Assembly (NCBI RefSeq): GCF_013409575.1
Contig: NZ_JACCCY010000004.1
Location: 124,001-188,000 of the forward strand
Reading direction: 5' to 3'
DNA from: Macellibacteroides fermentans
GTDB taxonomy: Bacteria; Bacteroidota; Bacteroidia; Bacteroidales; Tannerellaceae
DNA: 64,000 bases
This document shows, piece by piece, positions 20,378-29,490 of the stretch; position 1 is the first letter of the stretch, and each line of letters opens with the position of its first letter. A program made the translations under genes and the position numbers. The notes beneath the pieces are model-generated. The model was not told the DNA's origin, did no database searches, and worked only from the letters and a program-made list of their open reading frames with translations.

Positions 20378-21526
20378 ATGAAGCTATTCCTTGCCGGTCT
20401 GTGTTTTGCTGCACTATTGTTGATAACCGGCTGCCACTCAAATACGAAAGGAACCGAGGTGCAGTCGGCTTCCGCCCTGCAGGATACCACCTCTTCATCC
20501 CTCAATCCGCACCACGCAACCGGGTTTAAGGTTACCGAAGGCAACGGCTACCACCTGCTCGATATACAGGATCCGCAGCACGAAGAAGGTACCTCCTACC
20601 ATTTTGCTTTGGTGCCGAGGGGAACCAAACCCGAAGGCATTCCGGCCGACTATACCGTAATCGAAACGCCGGTGCGCAGTGTAATCTGCATGACCGCCCT
20701 TCAGCTGTCCAACTTCATCACCCTGGAGGCGTTGGACCGGGTAATCGGCATCACCAGCAGCCGTTTTCTGTTCAACAAGGAGATGAAACAGCGGCTTAAA
20801 GAGGGAACAACGAAAAAGATAGGCATGGAGGGAAACTTCGATGCCGAGGTAATTATACAGGCCAATCCGGACCTGATCCTGATCTCGCCCTTCAAACGCG
20901 GCGGATACGATTCGCTCAAGGAGCTGGGTATTCCTTTGCTGCCCCATCTGGGATACAAAGAGATGACACCCCTGGGTCAGGCCGAGTGGATCAAATGCAT
21001 GGGACTGCTGGTGGGCTTGGAAAGCGAGGCCATCGCCCGGTTCGAAACCATCGAAAAACGTTACAACGAATTATTGCAGCTTACCGCCGGTGTTAAAAAG
21101 CGTCCGGTCGTGTTCAGCGGCGAACTACGGGGCGGCAACTGGTATGCCGTGGGCGGCAAAAGTTTCCTTGCCCAGCTGTTCCGCGATGCGGGAGCCGACT
21201 ACTTCCTGAAGGATGACACCCGTTCGGGCGGGGTTACGCTGGACTTCGAGACTGTTTATAGTCAGGCGGACAAAGCCGACTTCTGGCGGATACTGAACAG
21301 CTATCCCGGCGAATTCTCCTATAACGCCCTCAAAGCAGAAGATTCGCGGTATGCCGACTTTCGGGCTTTCCGCGAAAAGGGGGTGGTTTACTGCAACCTG
21401 CGCGAAAGGGCCTTTTACGAATCGTCGCCCACACAACCCGAAGTGGTACTGGCCGATCTGATCCGGGCGTTCCATCCGGACCTGCTGCCCGATCATTCTC
21501 CGGTTTATTACGAACTGATAAAATAA
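20378..21526 (+). CDS. ABC transporter substrate-binding lipoprotein (BtuF/FecB-like)
   Basis: This 382-residue protein begins with a lipoprotein signal ending LLLITGC, so it is probably anchored to the periplasmic face of the inner membrane. It has the class III (helical-backbone) binding-protein fold: IGMEGNFDAEVIIQANPDLILIS and PLGQAEWIKCMGLLVGLE are the segments that usually flank the ligand cleft. It is the first gene of a three-gene importer. Adjacent cobI suggests a corrinoid ligand; a ferric siderophore or haem is equally compatible with the sequence. Confidence 0.87.
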   Translation: MKLFLAGLCFAALLLITGCHSNTKGTEVQSASALQDTTSSSLNPHHATGFKVTEGNGYHLLDIQDPQHEEGTSYHFALVPRGTKPEGIPADYTVIETPVRSVICMTALQLSNFITLEALDRVIGITSSRFLFNKEMKQRLKEGTTKKIGMEGNFDAEVIIQANPDLILISPFKRGGYDSLKELGIPLLPHLGYKEMTPLGQAEWIKCMGLLVGLESEAIARFETIEKRYNELLQLTAGVKKRPVVFSGELRGGNWYAVGGKSFLAQLFRDAGADYFLKDDTRSGGVTLDFETVYSQADKADFWRILNSYPGEFSYNALKAEDSRYADFRAFREKGVVYCNLRERAFYESSPTQPEVVLADLIRAFHPDLLPDHSPVYYELIK

Positions 21527-21532
21527 GCCGGC

Positions 21533-22570
21533 ATGAAGCGACCTACCACCCTGTTCATGCTGTTGATTGTGGCATCCGTCTTTCTGTTCTTCATGCTTAA
21601 CCTGCTGTTGGGCTCGGTTGCCATTCCCCTTAAGTCGGTTTGGCATATCTTGATGCACACCGGCGACGAACCGCAGGTGTGGCAGAACATCATCCTTAAG
21701 TCGCGGGTGCCGCAGTCGCTCACCGCCCTTGTGGCAGGAGCGGGACTGGCCATCAGCGGGCTGCAGATGCAGACCGTATTCCGCAATCCCCTGGCAGGTC
21801 CCTCGGTATTGGGTATCAGCTCCGGAGCCAGTCTGGGGGTAGCCTTCGTGGTACTGCTGTCCGGCAGTCTGGGCGGGGTAGCCCTCAGCAAACTTGGTTA
21901 TGTAGGCGAAATCGCCTTGTCGGTCGCCGCCATTGCCGGTGCCCTCTCCATCATGGCCCTCATTGTTTACGTATCGCAGAAGGTGAAGGGCAACGTCACC
22001 CTGCTAATCATCGGAGTGATGATCGGCTATGTGGCCAACGCCATAATCGGGGTGCTGAAGTATTTCAGCGTGGAAGAGGATATCCGGGCGTATGTAATAT
22101 GGGGACTGGGCAGCTTTTCGCGGGTGTCGGGCGATCAGGTCATCCTCTTCGTCATCCTCATGTCGGCGCTTATCCCGCTCTCCTTCCTGCTTATCAAAAC
22201 AATGAACCTCATGTTGCTGGGTGATGGCTATGCACGTAACCTGGGACTAAACATACGGCGTTCCCGACTGCTGGTAATCACCTCGTCGGGTGTACTGGTC
22301 GCCATCGTAACAGCCTACTGCGGACCGATAGTCTTCCTTGGTCTGGCGGTTCCGCACCTGTGCCGGGCCATCTTCCATACCTCGGACCACCGCATCCTGA
22401 TGCCCGCCGTATTATTTGCCGGAGCCTCCCTTGCACTGGTCTGCAACCTCATTGCCCGCATGCCGGGACTGGAAGGAGCGCTGCCCGTCAATTCGGTGAC
22501 TGCCCTGGTGGGTGCACCCGTGGTAGCCTCGGTATTATTTAGAAAACGTAAAGACGACCTCAATGAGTAA
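21533..22570 (+). CDS. FecCD/BtuC-like ABC transporter permease
   Basis: This 345-residue inner-membrane permease has about ten hydrophobic helices. The family motifs GLQMQTVFRNPLAGPSVLGISSGASLGV and GPIVFLGLAVPHLCRAIF are clear. It starts 6 bp after the binding-protein gene and overlaps the ATPase gene by 8 bp. It imports corrinoid or iron chelates together with its neighbours. Confidence 0.93.
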   Translation: MKRPTTLFMLLIVASVFLFFMLNLLLGSVAIPLKSVWHILMHTGDEPQVWQNIILKSRVPQSLTALVAGAGLAISGLQMQTVFRNPLAGPSVLGISSGASLGVAFVVLLSGSLGGVALSKLGYVGEIALSVAAIAGALSIMALIVYVSQKVKGNVTLLIIGVMIGYVANAIIGVLKYFSVEEDIRAYVIWGLGSFSRVSGDQVILFVILMSALIPLSFLLIKTMNLMLLGDGYARNLGLNIRRSRLLVITSSGVLVAIVTAYCGPIVFLGLAVPHLCRAIFHTSDHRILMPAVLFAGASLALVCNLIARMPGLEGALPVNSVTALVGAPVVASVLFRKRKDDLNE

Positions 22571-23606
22571 GCACGCAAATTTACATACCATCCAGCTCTG
22601 TTCCCTTTCCATAGGCTATGCCGGAAAGAAGCAGACCAAAGTTGTGGCACAAGATATAAACGCATCCATCCACGGAGGCGAACTTACCTGCCTGCTGGGA
22701 GCCAACGGGGCAGGCAAATCCACCCTGCTGCGCACACTTTCTGCCTTCCAGCCCAAGCTGAATGGGCAGACCCGGGTGATGGGGAAGGAGATAGGCTTGT
22801 ATACCGATAAGGAGCTGGCCACCATAATAGGTGTGGTGCTGACCGATAAATGCGATGTACGCAATATGACTGTTGAGGAGTTGGTGGGCATGGGGCGTAG
22901 TCCCTATACCGGCTTCTGGGGCAGGTTGCGGGGCCGCGACCGCGAGATCGTGAAAGAATCCATCTCGCTGGTCAAGATCGAGAACCTTACCCACCGGATG
23001 GTACATACCCTGAGCGACGGCGAAAGACAGAAGGTGATGATTGCCAAAGTACTGGCACAGGAAACGCCGGTAATCTTCCTGGACGAACCCACCGCCTTCC
23101 TCGATTTTCCCAGTAAGGTGGAGATCATGCAACTGCTGCACCGCCTTACGCGGCAGACAGGCAAAACCATTTTCCTGTCCACCCACGATATGGAGCTGGC
23201 CTTGCAGTTGGCGGACAAGATCTGGCTGATGGACAAGGAGGGAGGTATTGCCACCGGCACCCCCGAAGACCTGTCGCTGGACGGCAGCCTGAGCGGATTC
23301 TTTGCCCGCAAAGGCATAGTATTCGATACCGAGATAGGCCTGTTCCGCATAGACAACCAATACGACGCACAGATCCGGTTAACCGGTCACGGACAGAAAT
23401 TCGCCATGGCCCGCAAAGCCCTGCAGCGTAACGGAATATTAGCCGGACGAACCCTCGAATCTGACTACTACATTGAAACCGCCAACCTGCAAACCCCCGG
23501 CTATGTGTTCTGCACCCCTACGGGAGTCCGCATACCCGTTGCCACCATCGAAGCCCTGCTCGAAACGGTGGAACAATACCGCACCCAGCTGCAACCAACC
23601 CATTAA
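22563..23606 (+). CDS. BtuD/FecE-like ABC transporter ATPase with C-terminal extension
   Basis: This 347-residue ATPase drives the adjacent permease. Walker A is GANGAGKS, the signature is LSDGERQKVMIAKVLAQ, Walker B is VIFLDEPTAFLD and the H-loop is FLSTHDME. The usual BtuD-type protein is about 250-265 residues; here roughly 85 extra residues follow, including LTGHGQKFAMARKALQRNG and IETANLQTPGYVFCTPTGV. The extension may be a small regulatory domain. The gene overlaps the permease gene by 8 bp. Confidence 0.91.
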   Translation: MSKHANLHTIQLCSLSIGYAGKKQTKVVAQDINASIHGGELTCLLGANGAGKSTLLRTLSAFQPKLNGQTRVMGKEIGLYTDKELATIIGVVLTDKCDVRNMTVEELVGMGRSPYTGFWGRLRGRDREIVKESISLVKIENLTHRMVHTLSDGERQKVMIAKVLAQETPVIFLDEPTAFLDFPSKVEIMQLLHRLTRQTGKTIFLSTHDMELALQLADKIWLMDKEGGIATGTPEDLSLDGSLSGFFARKGIVFDTEIGLFRIDNQYDAQIRLTGHGQKFAMARKALQRNGILAGRTLESDYYIETANLQTPGYVFCTPTGVRIPVATIEALLETVEQYRTQLQPTH

Positions 23607-23625
23607 AACCGATTTATACGAAAAC

Positions 23626-23728
23626 CATCTGTCATCTATCATTTATTGCCCCCAAACCCTTTCCAGGCCTACGTTCCGAAGCTGACAGATGCCCTGTGAC
23701 AGATCCATTTCATCTGTCATCTGTCATT
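23626..23728. repeat. CATCTGTCA repeats in the gap between the ABC and HU-like genes
   Basis: CATCTGTCA occurs at 23626, 23711 and, shifted by 7 bp, again at 23718 as part of CTGTCATC/CTGTCATTGG. Its reverse complement TGACAGATG occurs at 23683-23691. The inverted copies can form a 9-bp hairpin and may serve as a terminator between the convergent genes. Confidence 0.45.
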
Positions 23729-24328
23729 GGTATTCTGGCGCAGCATATATAAAACATTCTTCCCGTAGCCTAGTTTCTCTACTTTTTCAGCATTTATAAG
23801 AGCACGTAAATCACTCATGGTACTAAAATGCGAACACTGATTGAAGGCACAACATTGCGAGGAGGTAACTGTACGATTGGATTGAAGGTAGTTCTGTATA
23901 TGCTTCATCCGTTGTTCGGCCGAAAAACGTTGTTTTTTCTTTGAAGGTTCCCGCTCCAGGGTCATTGACTTCAGACTATCCTTCATCTTAGCCGAGCAAC
24001 GGAAATTCACGTTTTTGAAACGGACCGAAGCCGACCGTATCTGTTTATCACTGGTAACCCCTTTGGGGCACTCCAGCGAGACCGAGTAGTACCCTAGCTC
24101 TTCCAGATTCACATTCTCCCCATTTTTGAGGCGGCGTATAATCACCTCACTAAAACTAGTCAGCAACCCTTTGATGTCCCCCGGCGAAAAAGAAGAGATA
24201 GTTGAAATCTCTTCTGCCAGATCATCCATCGTAGCCGTACGCGAAGCAACGATACGCGCATGCAACTCAGTAACACCCTCTTTCCTCGACGCAGGAGGAT
24301 TCTCAACCAACCGATATTTAGCACTCAT
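23717..24328 (-). CDS. HU-like DNA-binding protein with C-terminal winged-helix-like region
   Basis: This 203-residue protein has a Bacteroidetes-type HU/IHF-like domain in residues about 1-125 (KYRLVENPPASRKEGVTELHAR through SASVRFKNVNFRCSAKM). A C-terminal region follows that looks like a helix-turn-helix domain (QCCAFNQCSHFSTMSDLRALINAEKVEKLG). Such proteins are numerous in Bacteroidales and their targets are mostly unknown. It is divergent from the BREX operon, with the two palindromes at 24410-24474 between them, so it could regulate BREX; this is inference. Confidence 0.82.
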   Translation of the reverse strand: MSAKYRLVENPPASRKEGVTELHARIVASRTATMDDLAEEISTISSFSPGDIKGLLTSFSEVIIRRLKNGENVNLEELGYYSVSLECPKGVTSDKQIRSASVRFKNVNFRCSAKMKDSLKSMTLEREPSKKKQRFSAEQRMKHIQNYLQSNRTVTSSQCCAFNQCSHFSTMSDLRALINAEKVEKLGYGKNVLYMLRQNTNDR

Positions 24329-24409
24329 TCAATTATAAAGTATTAGAAACAATGTAACAATCTAATTCCGAAACAACGAACAACTATCCGGTAGCCACTT
24401 GATATCCTT

Positions 24410-24474
24410 GCAGTATGCAGCTGCCTACTGCAAGTTACCCAGCGGTAAAACTTCCAGTATGCAGCTGCATACTG
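24410..24474. promoter_or_regulatory. Pair of long palindromes upstream of brxA
   Basis: A near-perfect 22-bp palindrome (24410-24431, with core GCAGTATGCAGCTGCCTACT) and a perfect 20-bp palindrome (24455-24474, CAGTATGCAGCTGCATACTG) are separated by 23 bp. Centre-to-centre spacing is about 44 bp, close to four helical turns. The 331-bp gap between the HU-like gene and brxA contains these, an AT-rich stretch, and TATCTTTA at 24605-24612 as a possible -7 element for brxA. They look like operator sites. Confidence 0.6.
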
Positions 24475-24604
24475 AATAGCAGTTCGTAAGCAAAGATACT
24501 AAACCCAACCGGGAAAACCTTACTTTATCGTATAGTAATGGCTTATTTGGCTTATTTTGTTCAAATAATATATATTGATTAATGGTTTAGCAATGCAAAG
24601 TTTC

Positions 24605-24612
24605 TATCTTTA
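24605..24612 (+). promoter_or_regulatory. Possible -7 element upstream of brxA
   Basis: TATCTTTA differs by one base from the Bacteroidetes TAnnTTTG consensus and is 48 bp before the brxA start codon. The -33 box is not clear. Confidence 0.35.
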
Positions 24613-24659
24613 TGGCAAAATAGATAAAATTTAAACTTGATTGATATATCTGTGTAAAG

Positions 24660-25301
24660 ATGGAACATTCTCCTAAACACTATAATTTCTCTTTTACTGC
24701 AGGTGCCGCTTTATTACAAGAAACGGTTACCATCGCTCAGACACTTTTGGAAACCAATTTCGATTGGGACAAAACGAAACAAGAAATTAACAACAACAAT
24801 TTGCTTCAAAAAGATAAAAGGCAAACCAGTACGCGTCAGTTTTCCTTGGTGAAGTTTCGGTTGGAGCAACTCTCCAAACAACAAATTAAGATGCTCTGTT
24901 CGGAATCCATGCCGGACAAGAAAATCATGGTAATTCTTTCAATTATTAAGTCTCATCCATTGGTATTCGATTTTATTGCAGAGACCATTCGATCCAAATA
25001 TTTTGCGTTCGATTATAAGTTGACCTATGCCGACTATAATGCATTTATCAACGAAAAACAGGCGGAGCATCCGGAACTAAACAGCATAACCGAGGGTACT
25101 GCAAAAAAGATACGGCAGATGGTATTTAAAATTCTTGAGCAGACAGAGCTGATCGATTCGGTTAAATCCGGTACTATCAAGAAGCCGTATGTTTCACCCC
25201 AATTGGAACAGGTAATAGTAAAAGATAATCCTTTTTTACTGGCAGCCCTGCTTTACAACAACGAAGAAATTATATTAGCAACCCAAAAACACCATGCGTA
25301 A
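24660..25301 (+). CDS. brxA: BREX protein BrxA (DUF1819)
   Basis: This 213-residue protein matches BrxA in size and character (helical, with the family-like segments TAGAALLQETVTIAQTLLE and SDKKIMVILSIIKSHPLVFDFI region). BrxA is a small DNA-binding component of type I BREX phage defence. It is the first gene of the set and overlaps brxB by 8 bp. The assignment rests on family resemblance and on the unambiguous brxC, pglX, pglZ and brxL genes downstream in the canonical order. Confidence 0.88.
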   Translation: MEHSPKHYNFSFTAGAALLQETVTIAQTLLETNFDWDKTKQEINNNNLLQKDKRQTSTRQFSLVKFRLEQLSKQQIKMLCSESMPDKKIMVILSIIKSHPLVFDFIAETIRSKYFAFDYKLTYADYNAFINEKQAEHPELNSITEGTAKKIRQMVFKILEQTELIDSVKSGTIKKPYVSPQLEQVIVKDNPFLLAALLYNNEEIILATQKHHA

Positions 25302-25884
25302 AAAGGTCAACATAGGTCAGCTTTTTGAGGAAACTTTTCTCAAATTGTCTTCTCCAACCTTTGGAGAAGGGCTGGGTGGCGAACTGCCCATATATATTCA
25401 GCCCGTACCCATCGAACAATATGATGAAGTAGAAATACAGATCCCTTTTCTTATTAAACGGCTCAACGAAGTAAATAAATCAACCATCGAGATTAACCTG
25501 TACAATCTATGTATTGAAATGTTACGGGAGAGTGATACGTTGGATATCATTTTGGAATCCGAAAAAGAGATCGATCATCAAATATTGGTAGAGACATTGG
25601 ATAGCATCTTGAATATTGACGATGTTATTCAAAAAATTGTAAACCAGATAGAAGCTAGTAACCAGGTTCCATCCATTGTAGTATTTACAGGGGTTGGCAA
25701 TGCGTACCCCATGCTGCGTTCGCATTCAATACTGAATAATATTCATGGATTAGCTGGAGATATACGCTTTGTTTTAATTTTCCCCGGTAGTTATAACAAC
25801 CAGCAACTTTCGCTTTTTGACTGTATTCACGATGAAAATTATTACCGGGCCCATAATTTGAATAATGTTACCCGAGAAATATAA
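25294..25884 (+). CDS. brxB: BREX protein BrxB (DUF1788)
   Basis: This 196-residue protein has DUF1788 features: the early LKLSSPTFGEGLGGELPIYI segment, IPFLIKRLNE, and the C-terminal IVVFTGVGNAYPMLRSHSILNNI followed by FVLIFPGSYNNQQLSLFDCIHDENYYRA. BrxB is an essential part of type I BREX with an undefined biochemical role. It overlaps brxA by 8 bp, and the brxC start follows within 10 bp. Confidence 0.92.
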   Translation: MRKKVNIGQLFEETFLKLSSPTFGEGLGGELPIYIQPVPIEQYDEVEIQIPFLIKRLNEVNKSTIEINLYNLCIEMLRESDTLDIILESEKEIDHQILVETLDSILNIDDVIQKIVNQIEASNQVPSIVVFTGVGNAYPMLRSHSILNNIHGLAGDIRFVLIFPGSYNNQQLSLFDCIHDENYYRAHNLNNVTREI

Positions 25885-25891
25885 ATGCCTT

Positions 25892-28800
25892 ATGAAACAA
25901 CAAAATATTTACTTAAAAGACATCACCCGCCATATTGAAGGAGTGATTAAAGCTGGTGACGAGAACAACATCAGTACCGAAATAAATGAATATGTAATTA
26001 CAGCCGAACTGGCAGGTAAGAGTAAACCCGGCGGTATGTTACCCGGATTATTCAACCAATTGGCTCAACAGAATTTTAATCAATGCGTGTGGATCTCGGG
26101 CGACTTTGGAAGCGGTAAATCTCATTTGCTGAAAATCCTTTCGTACGTTCTTGAGAACCGCTTGGTAGATAACAACTATTGTGCGGAGCTTTTTGCCGAA
26201 AAAGCAAAGGATATCGACTTTGAATTGGAAGGAAATATCAGGCGGGCTGCCAAAATACCCACACAATGTATTTTGTTTAATATACAGGCTAACCATGACG
26301 GGATAGCCAGCAACATTAAAATTGATCCCATATTGAATGTTTTTCTTAAAGTGTTCAATGAAAAGTTGGGATACGATAAAACCAAGCCTGCCCTGGCAGA
26401 AATAGAACGCCATATCGACCGGAAAGGTAAGTTGCAATTTTTGTATGATGAATATCGCCGCAGGTTTGGCAAAGAATGGATTGAAGCACGTAAAAATACG
26501 GCTTTACAGCCACAGAAACTAGGTGAGATTTATGCCGAAATTGAAGGTGTTTCAGTAGAAAGTGCCACCCAGACCATACAAGATGCCTTTAAAACCTATA
26601 CGCTGGATATTGATGGTTTTGCCGATATGATTAAAGCCTATCTGGATACACAAACAGTTGGCTCACGTTTGATATTTTGTGTGGACGAAGTGGGGCAATT
26701 CATCGCTAACGATGTGCAACGGATGCTTAGTTTGCAAACCATAGCCGAAGCGCTTGTAACCAAAACCGCCGGGCGTGCTTTTATGATGGTTACTTCGCAG
26801 GTAGATATTAATGCAACGATAGGCGATTTGAATAAGCAACAGAAACACGACTTTTCACGTATACAGGGGCGTTTCAGTTTGAAAATTCCTTTGACCAGTG
26901 CCAACGCCGACGAGGTGATTCAAAAACGTATTTTGTTGAAAAACGAAGCGGGAAACGAATACCTGGCTAAGGTGTTTGAACGGGAACAAAACAATATCAA
27001 GGTGTTTTTTAATTTTGGCGAAAGCAGTCAATTCAAAACGGAATACCGTACGGTACAGCGGTTTCAAAATACATTCCCGTTTATGGCGTATCAGTTTGAT
27101 CTGTTGCAGCAATCCATTATCGAACTAAATAAAAACAATGCTTTTATTGGAAATCAGCAATCGGTGGGCGAACGGTCTATGTTGGCCATTACCCAACAGA
27201 TAGCCAAAGAATATAAAGACAAGGATTTGGACCATTTTGTTCAGTTTGGCGATATGTTTACAGGTATCCGCGACATTCTGCAGGTAAAAATTCAAAGCGA
27301 TATTCTGCAGGCCGAACGCTCATTGGGTAACGAGTTGGCATTGAAGGTGCTAAAGGCTCTATTCCTGGTTAAATATGTAAAAGGATTCCACTCTACAGTA
27401 GATAATATCACTAAAATTATGTTGCCTACCTTCCATGTAGATTTTATTGAATTCAAAGAACAGATACAGGTTGCATTAAATAAACTCGAGCAACAATCCT
27501 ATATCGAAAGAGCTGCAGGAGACGAATATCACTTTCTTACCAACGAAGAGAAAGATATAGAGAATGCGATTAAAAGTACCGATCTTGCTCCGGATGCAGC
27601 AGGGAAAGAGCTGTCTAAAATCTTGTTTACTGAAATATACAGTGAACCCAAAATTCGCATTAACAACAACACCCGGCTTAACTATTCATACGGACGATTT
27701 ATCGATGAGGTGCAAGACGGAAGGGAACAAGATTTTTATCTGCATTTCTTTACGCCCATGGCAGAAAATCAATATACGGATAGTGCCACTTTGCTGATAA
27801 AGTCCATGCAATATTCAAGCCATTTGATTGTAGCTTTGGGCGAAGACAAAACGTTGGGACGCGACTTGATAATGTATTTAAAAGCAGAGAAATGTTTGAA
27901 TTTCATTCAGTCGGCTGCAGCCGACGAGTACAAAAGGCAAATTATAATTGACAAGCGCAAGCTAAATGCCGAGCGCCGTCGCGAGGTTGTACTTCGCATG
28001 CAGGAATTAATCTCGGACGCACGTTTGTATATTGCCGGACAAGAACTTACAGATATCACAGCACGCGATATACGCCTTCGTATTTCGGGAGGTCTGCAAC
28101 AGTTGGTAACAAGTGTATATACTAATTTACGTCTGCTTACTAAAGATTACGACGAAAATACCCTCCGCACCATATGTAACGATAGTCACGCAACCGATGC
28201 TTTTGGCTATCAGCTGGAAGAGTGCGACAGCGAAGTGCTTGGTTTTATAAACCGCAACAAACAAAACAGTGTGCGAAGCACGGTAAAAGGGGTGGTAGAT
28301 TTATTCAAATCGAAACCTTACGGCTGGTACGACCTGGCTACGGTTTGTATTCTGGCCAAGCTCTTTAAGATGAATAAGCTTTCGTTTCGGTACGATGGCT
28401 CTATGCTGGAAGATCGCGATTTGGTAAACTACCTTACAGCATCTGCCCGTCAGGCAAATATCATAATAGACTTGGAGGAAGCCATCCCCGAATCGCAGGT
28501 GCGCAAATTGAAAACCCTTTTCCAGAATTATTTTGGCAGACCTTGTACTCAAACGGAGGCTAAAGCGATTCATAAAGAGTTTATAGAGGCACTTGCTGTA
28601 GTAAACGCTGAGCTTTTATCATTAAAAAATCGTTATCATTATAAATTTACCGATTCGCTTATTCAGCCCATCGATCAACTACAAGCCTATTGTAAGTTTA
28701 CCCACCCGTATGTTTATACTCATTTGCAGCAGGTAGAGGATAAATTGCTTGATGACAAAGAAGACATTCTGGATCCGGTTACAAATTTCGTAAACGGCCC

Positions 28801-29470
28801 CCAGTTTGCTATTTTTGAACAGATTGTGGCTATTAAACAAGGGAATCAAGCAAATCTGAAATATGTAGACGAACAGCTGAAAGAGACTATCGAAAAGGTA
28901 TATGTATCACCAAAACCGTGGACATTAATGAAGGATGCCCGCGAAGCGGTTGATCAGATTGCAAAAGAAATTGAAGAGCGGCGGGGAAAAGAAAAGCAGC
29001 AAACATTAGCAGCCATTCAAGACAAGAAATCGGCTTTGCAAAGTCTGGATGCCTTCCATAGTTTGGAAAAAGATAAACAATCCCAATTGATACAAGCCTA
29101 CGAACATCTGGAAGTGAGCCTTAACACAGAACGCTATGTTGGGAATATCATAACTACCCGCACGTATCAGCTGGCAGAAACCCATACCTTTTGCATTGAA
29201 AAACTAAATGACTGGACGGCTCTGAATGTGGCAGAACACAATGAGCCCTATATCGTGAAAAATAAACAAGTTGGAGATAAAACACCGGATATTGATGTTG
29301 CCGATTCTTCCAAACAAAAGCCCCGTATTACCGTACAACGCGAAAAAGCCCTGAATGTACCCTTCAGCAAAAGGGTGCTGTCTACTCCGCAAGACGTAGA
29401 TGCTTATGTAAATGCAATACGTGAGAATATGATGAAGATTATCAACGACGACAAGAGCATTATGCTTTAG
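25892..29470 (+). CDS. brxC: BREX ATPase BrxC
   Basis: BrxC is the large P-loop ATPase of type I BREX. I choose the ATG at 25892 (MKQQNIYLKDITRHIEGVIKA, 1192 residues), 7 bp after the brxB stop, over an in-frame ATG at 25865 inside brxB. Walker A is GDFGSGKS at about residues 70-77, and the Walker B-like acidic pair is D265/E266 in IFCVDEVGQF. The rest is long, mostly helical, with coiled-coil propensity near residues 1000-1070. Length matches the family (about 1200). It is required for both methylation and phage exclusion in studied BREX systems. Confidence 0.95.
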   Translation: MKQQNIYLKDITRHIEGVIKAGDENNISTEINEYVITAELAGKSKPGGMLPGLFNQLAQQNFNQCVWISGDFGSGKSHLLKILSYVLENRLVDNNYCAELFAEKAKDIDFELEGNIRRAAKIPTQCILFNIQANHDGIASNIKIDPILNVFLKVFNEKLGYDKTKPALAEIERHIDRKGKLQFLYDEYRRRFGKEWIEARKNTALQPQKLGEIYAEIEGVSVESATQTIQDAFKTYTLDIDGFADMIKAYLDTQTVGSRLIFCVDEVGQFIANDVQRMLSLQTIAEALVTKTAGRAFMMVTSQVDINATIGDLNKQQKHDFSRIQGRFSLKIPLTSANADEVIQKRILLKNEAGNEYLAKVFEREQNNIKVFFNFGESSQFKTEYRTVQRFQNTFPFMAYQFDLLQQSIIELNKNNAFIGNQQSVGERSMLAITQQIAKEYKDKDLDHFVQFGDMFTGIRDILQVKIQSDILQAERSLGNELALKVLKALFLVKYVKGFHSTVDNITKIMLPTFHVDFIEFKEQIQVALNKLEQQSYIERAAGDEYHFLTNEEKDIENAIKSTDLAPDAAGKELSKILFTEIYSEPKIRINNNTRLNYSYGRFIDEVQDGREQDFYLHFFTPMAENQYTDSATLLIKSMQYSSHLIVALGEDKTLGRDLIMYLKAEKCLNFIQSAAADEYKRQIIIDKRKLNAERRREVVLRMQELISDARLYIAGQELTDITARDIRLRISGGLQQLVTSVYTNLRLLTKDYDENTLRTICNDSHATDAFGYQLEECDSEVLGFINRNKQNSVRSTVKGVVDLFKSKPYGWYDLATVCILAKLFKMNKLSFRYDGSMLEDRDLVNYLTASARQANIIIDLEEAIPESQVRKLKTLFQNYFGRPCTQTEAKAIHKEFIEALAVVNAELLSLKNRYHYKFTDSLIQPIDQLQAYCKFTHPYVYTHLQQVEDKLLDDKEDILDPVTNFVNGPQFAIFEQIVAIKQGNQANLKYVDEQLKETIEKVYVSPKPWTLMKDAREAVDQIAKEIEERRGKEKQQTLAAIQDKKSALQSLDAFHSLEKDKQSQLIQAYEHLEVSLNTERYVGNIITTRTYQLAETHTFCIEKLNDWTALNVAEHNEPYIVKNKQVGDKTPDIDVADSSKQKPRITVQREKALNVPFSKRVLSTPQDVDAYVNAIRENMMKIINDDKSIML

Positions 29471-29490
29471 TTTATGTAACTATTATACGC

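Noticed and set aside
22581-23360. A 259-codon open frame antisense to the ABC ATPase gene
   Set aside because: Walker A, signature and Walker B motifs are on the + strand, and the reverse frame shows no family.
24410-24474. Possible CRISPR array from the repeated GCAGTATGCAGCTGC words
   Set aside because: Only two copies, each palindromic, with no further repeats or cas genes; an operator pair is a better explanation.
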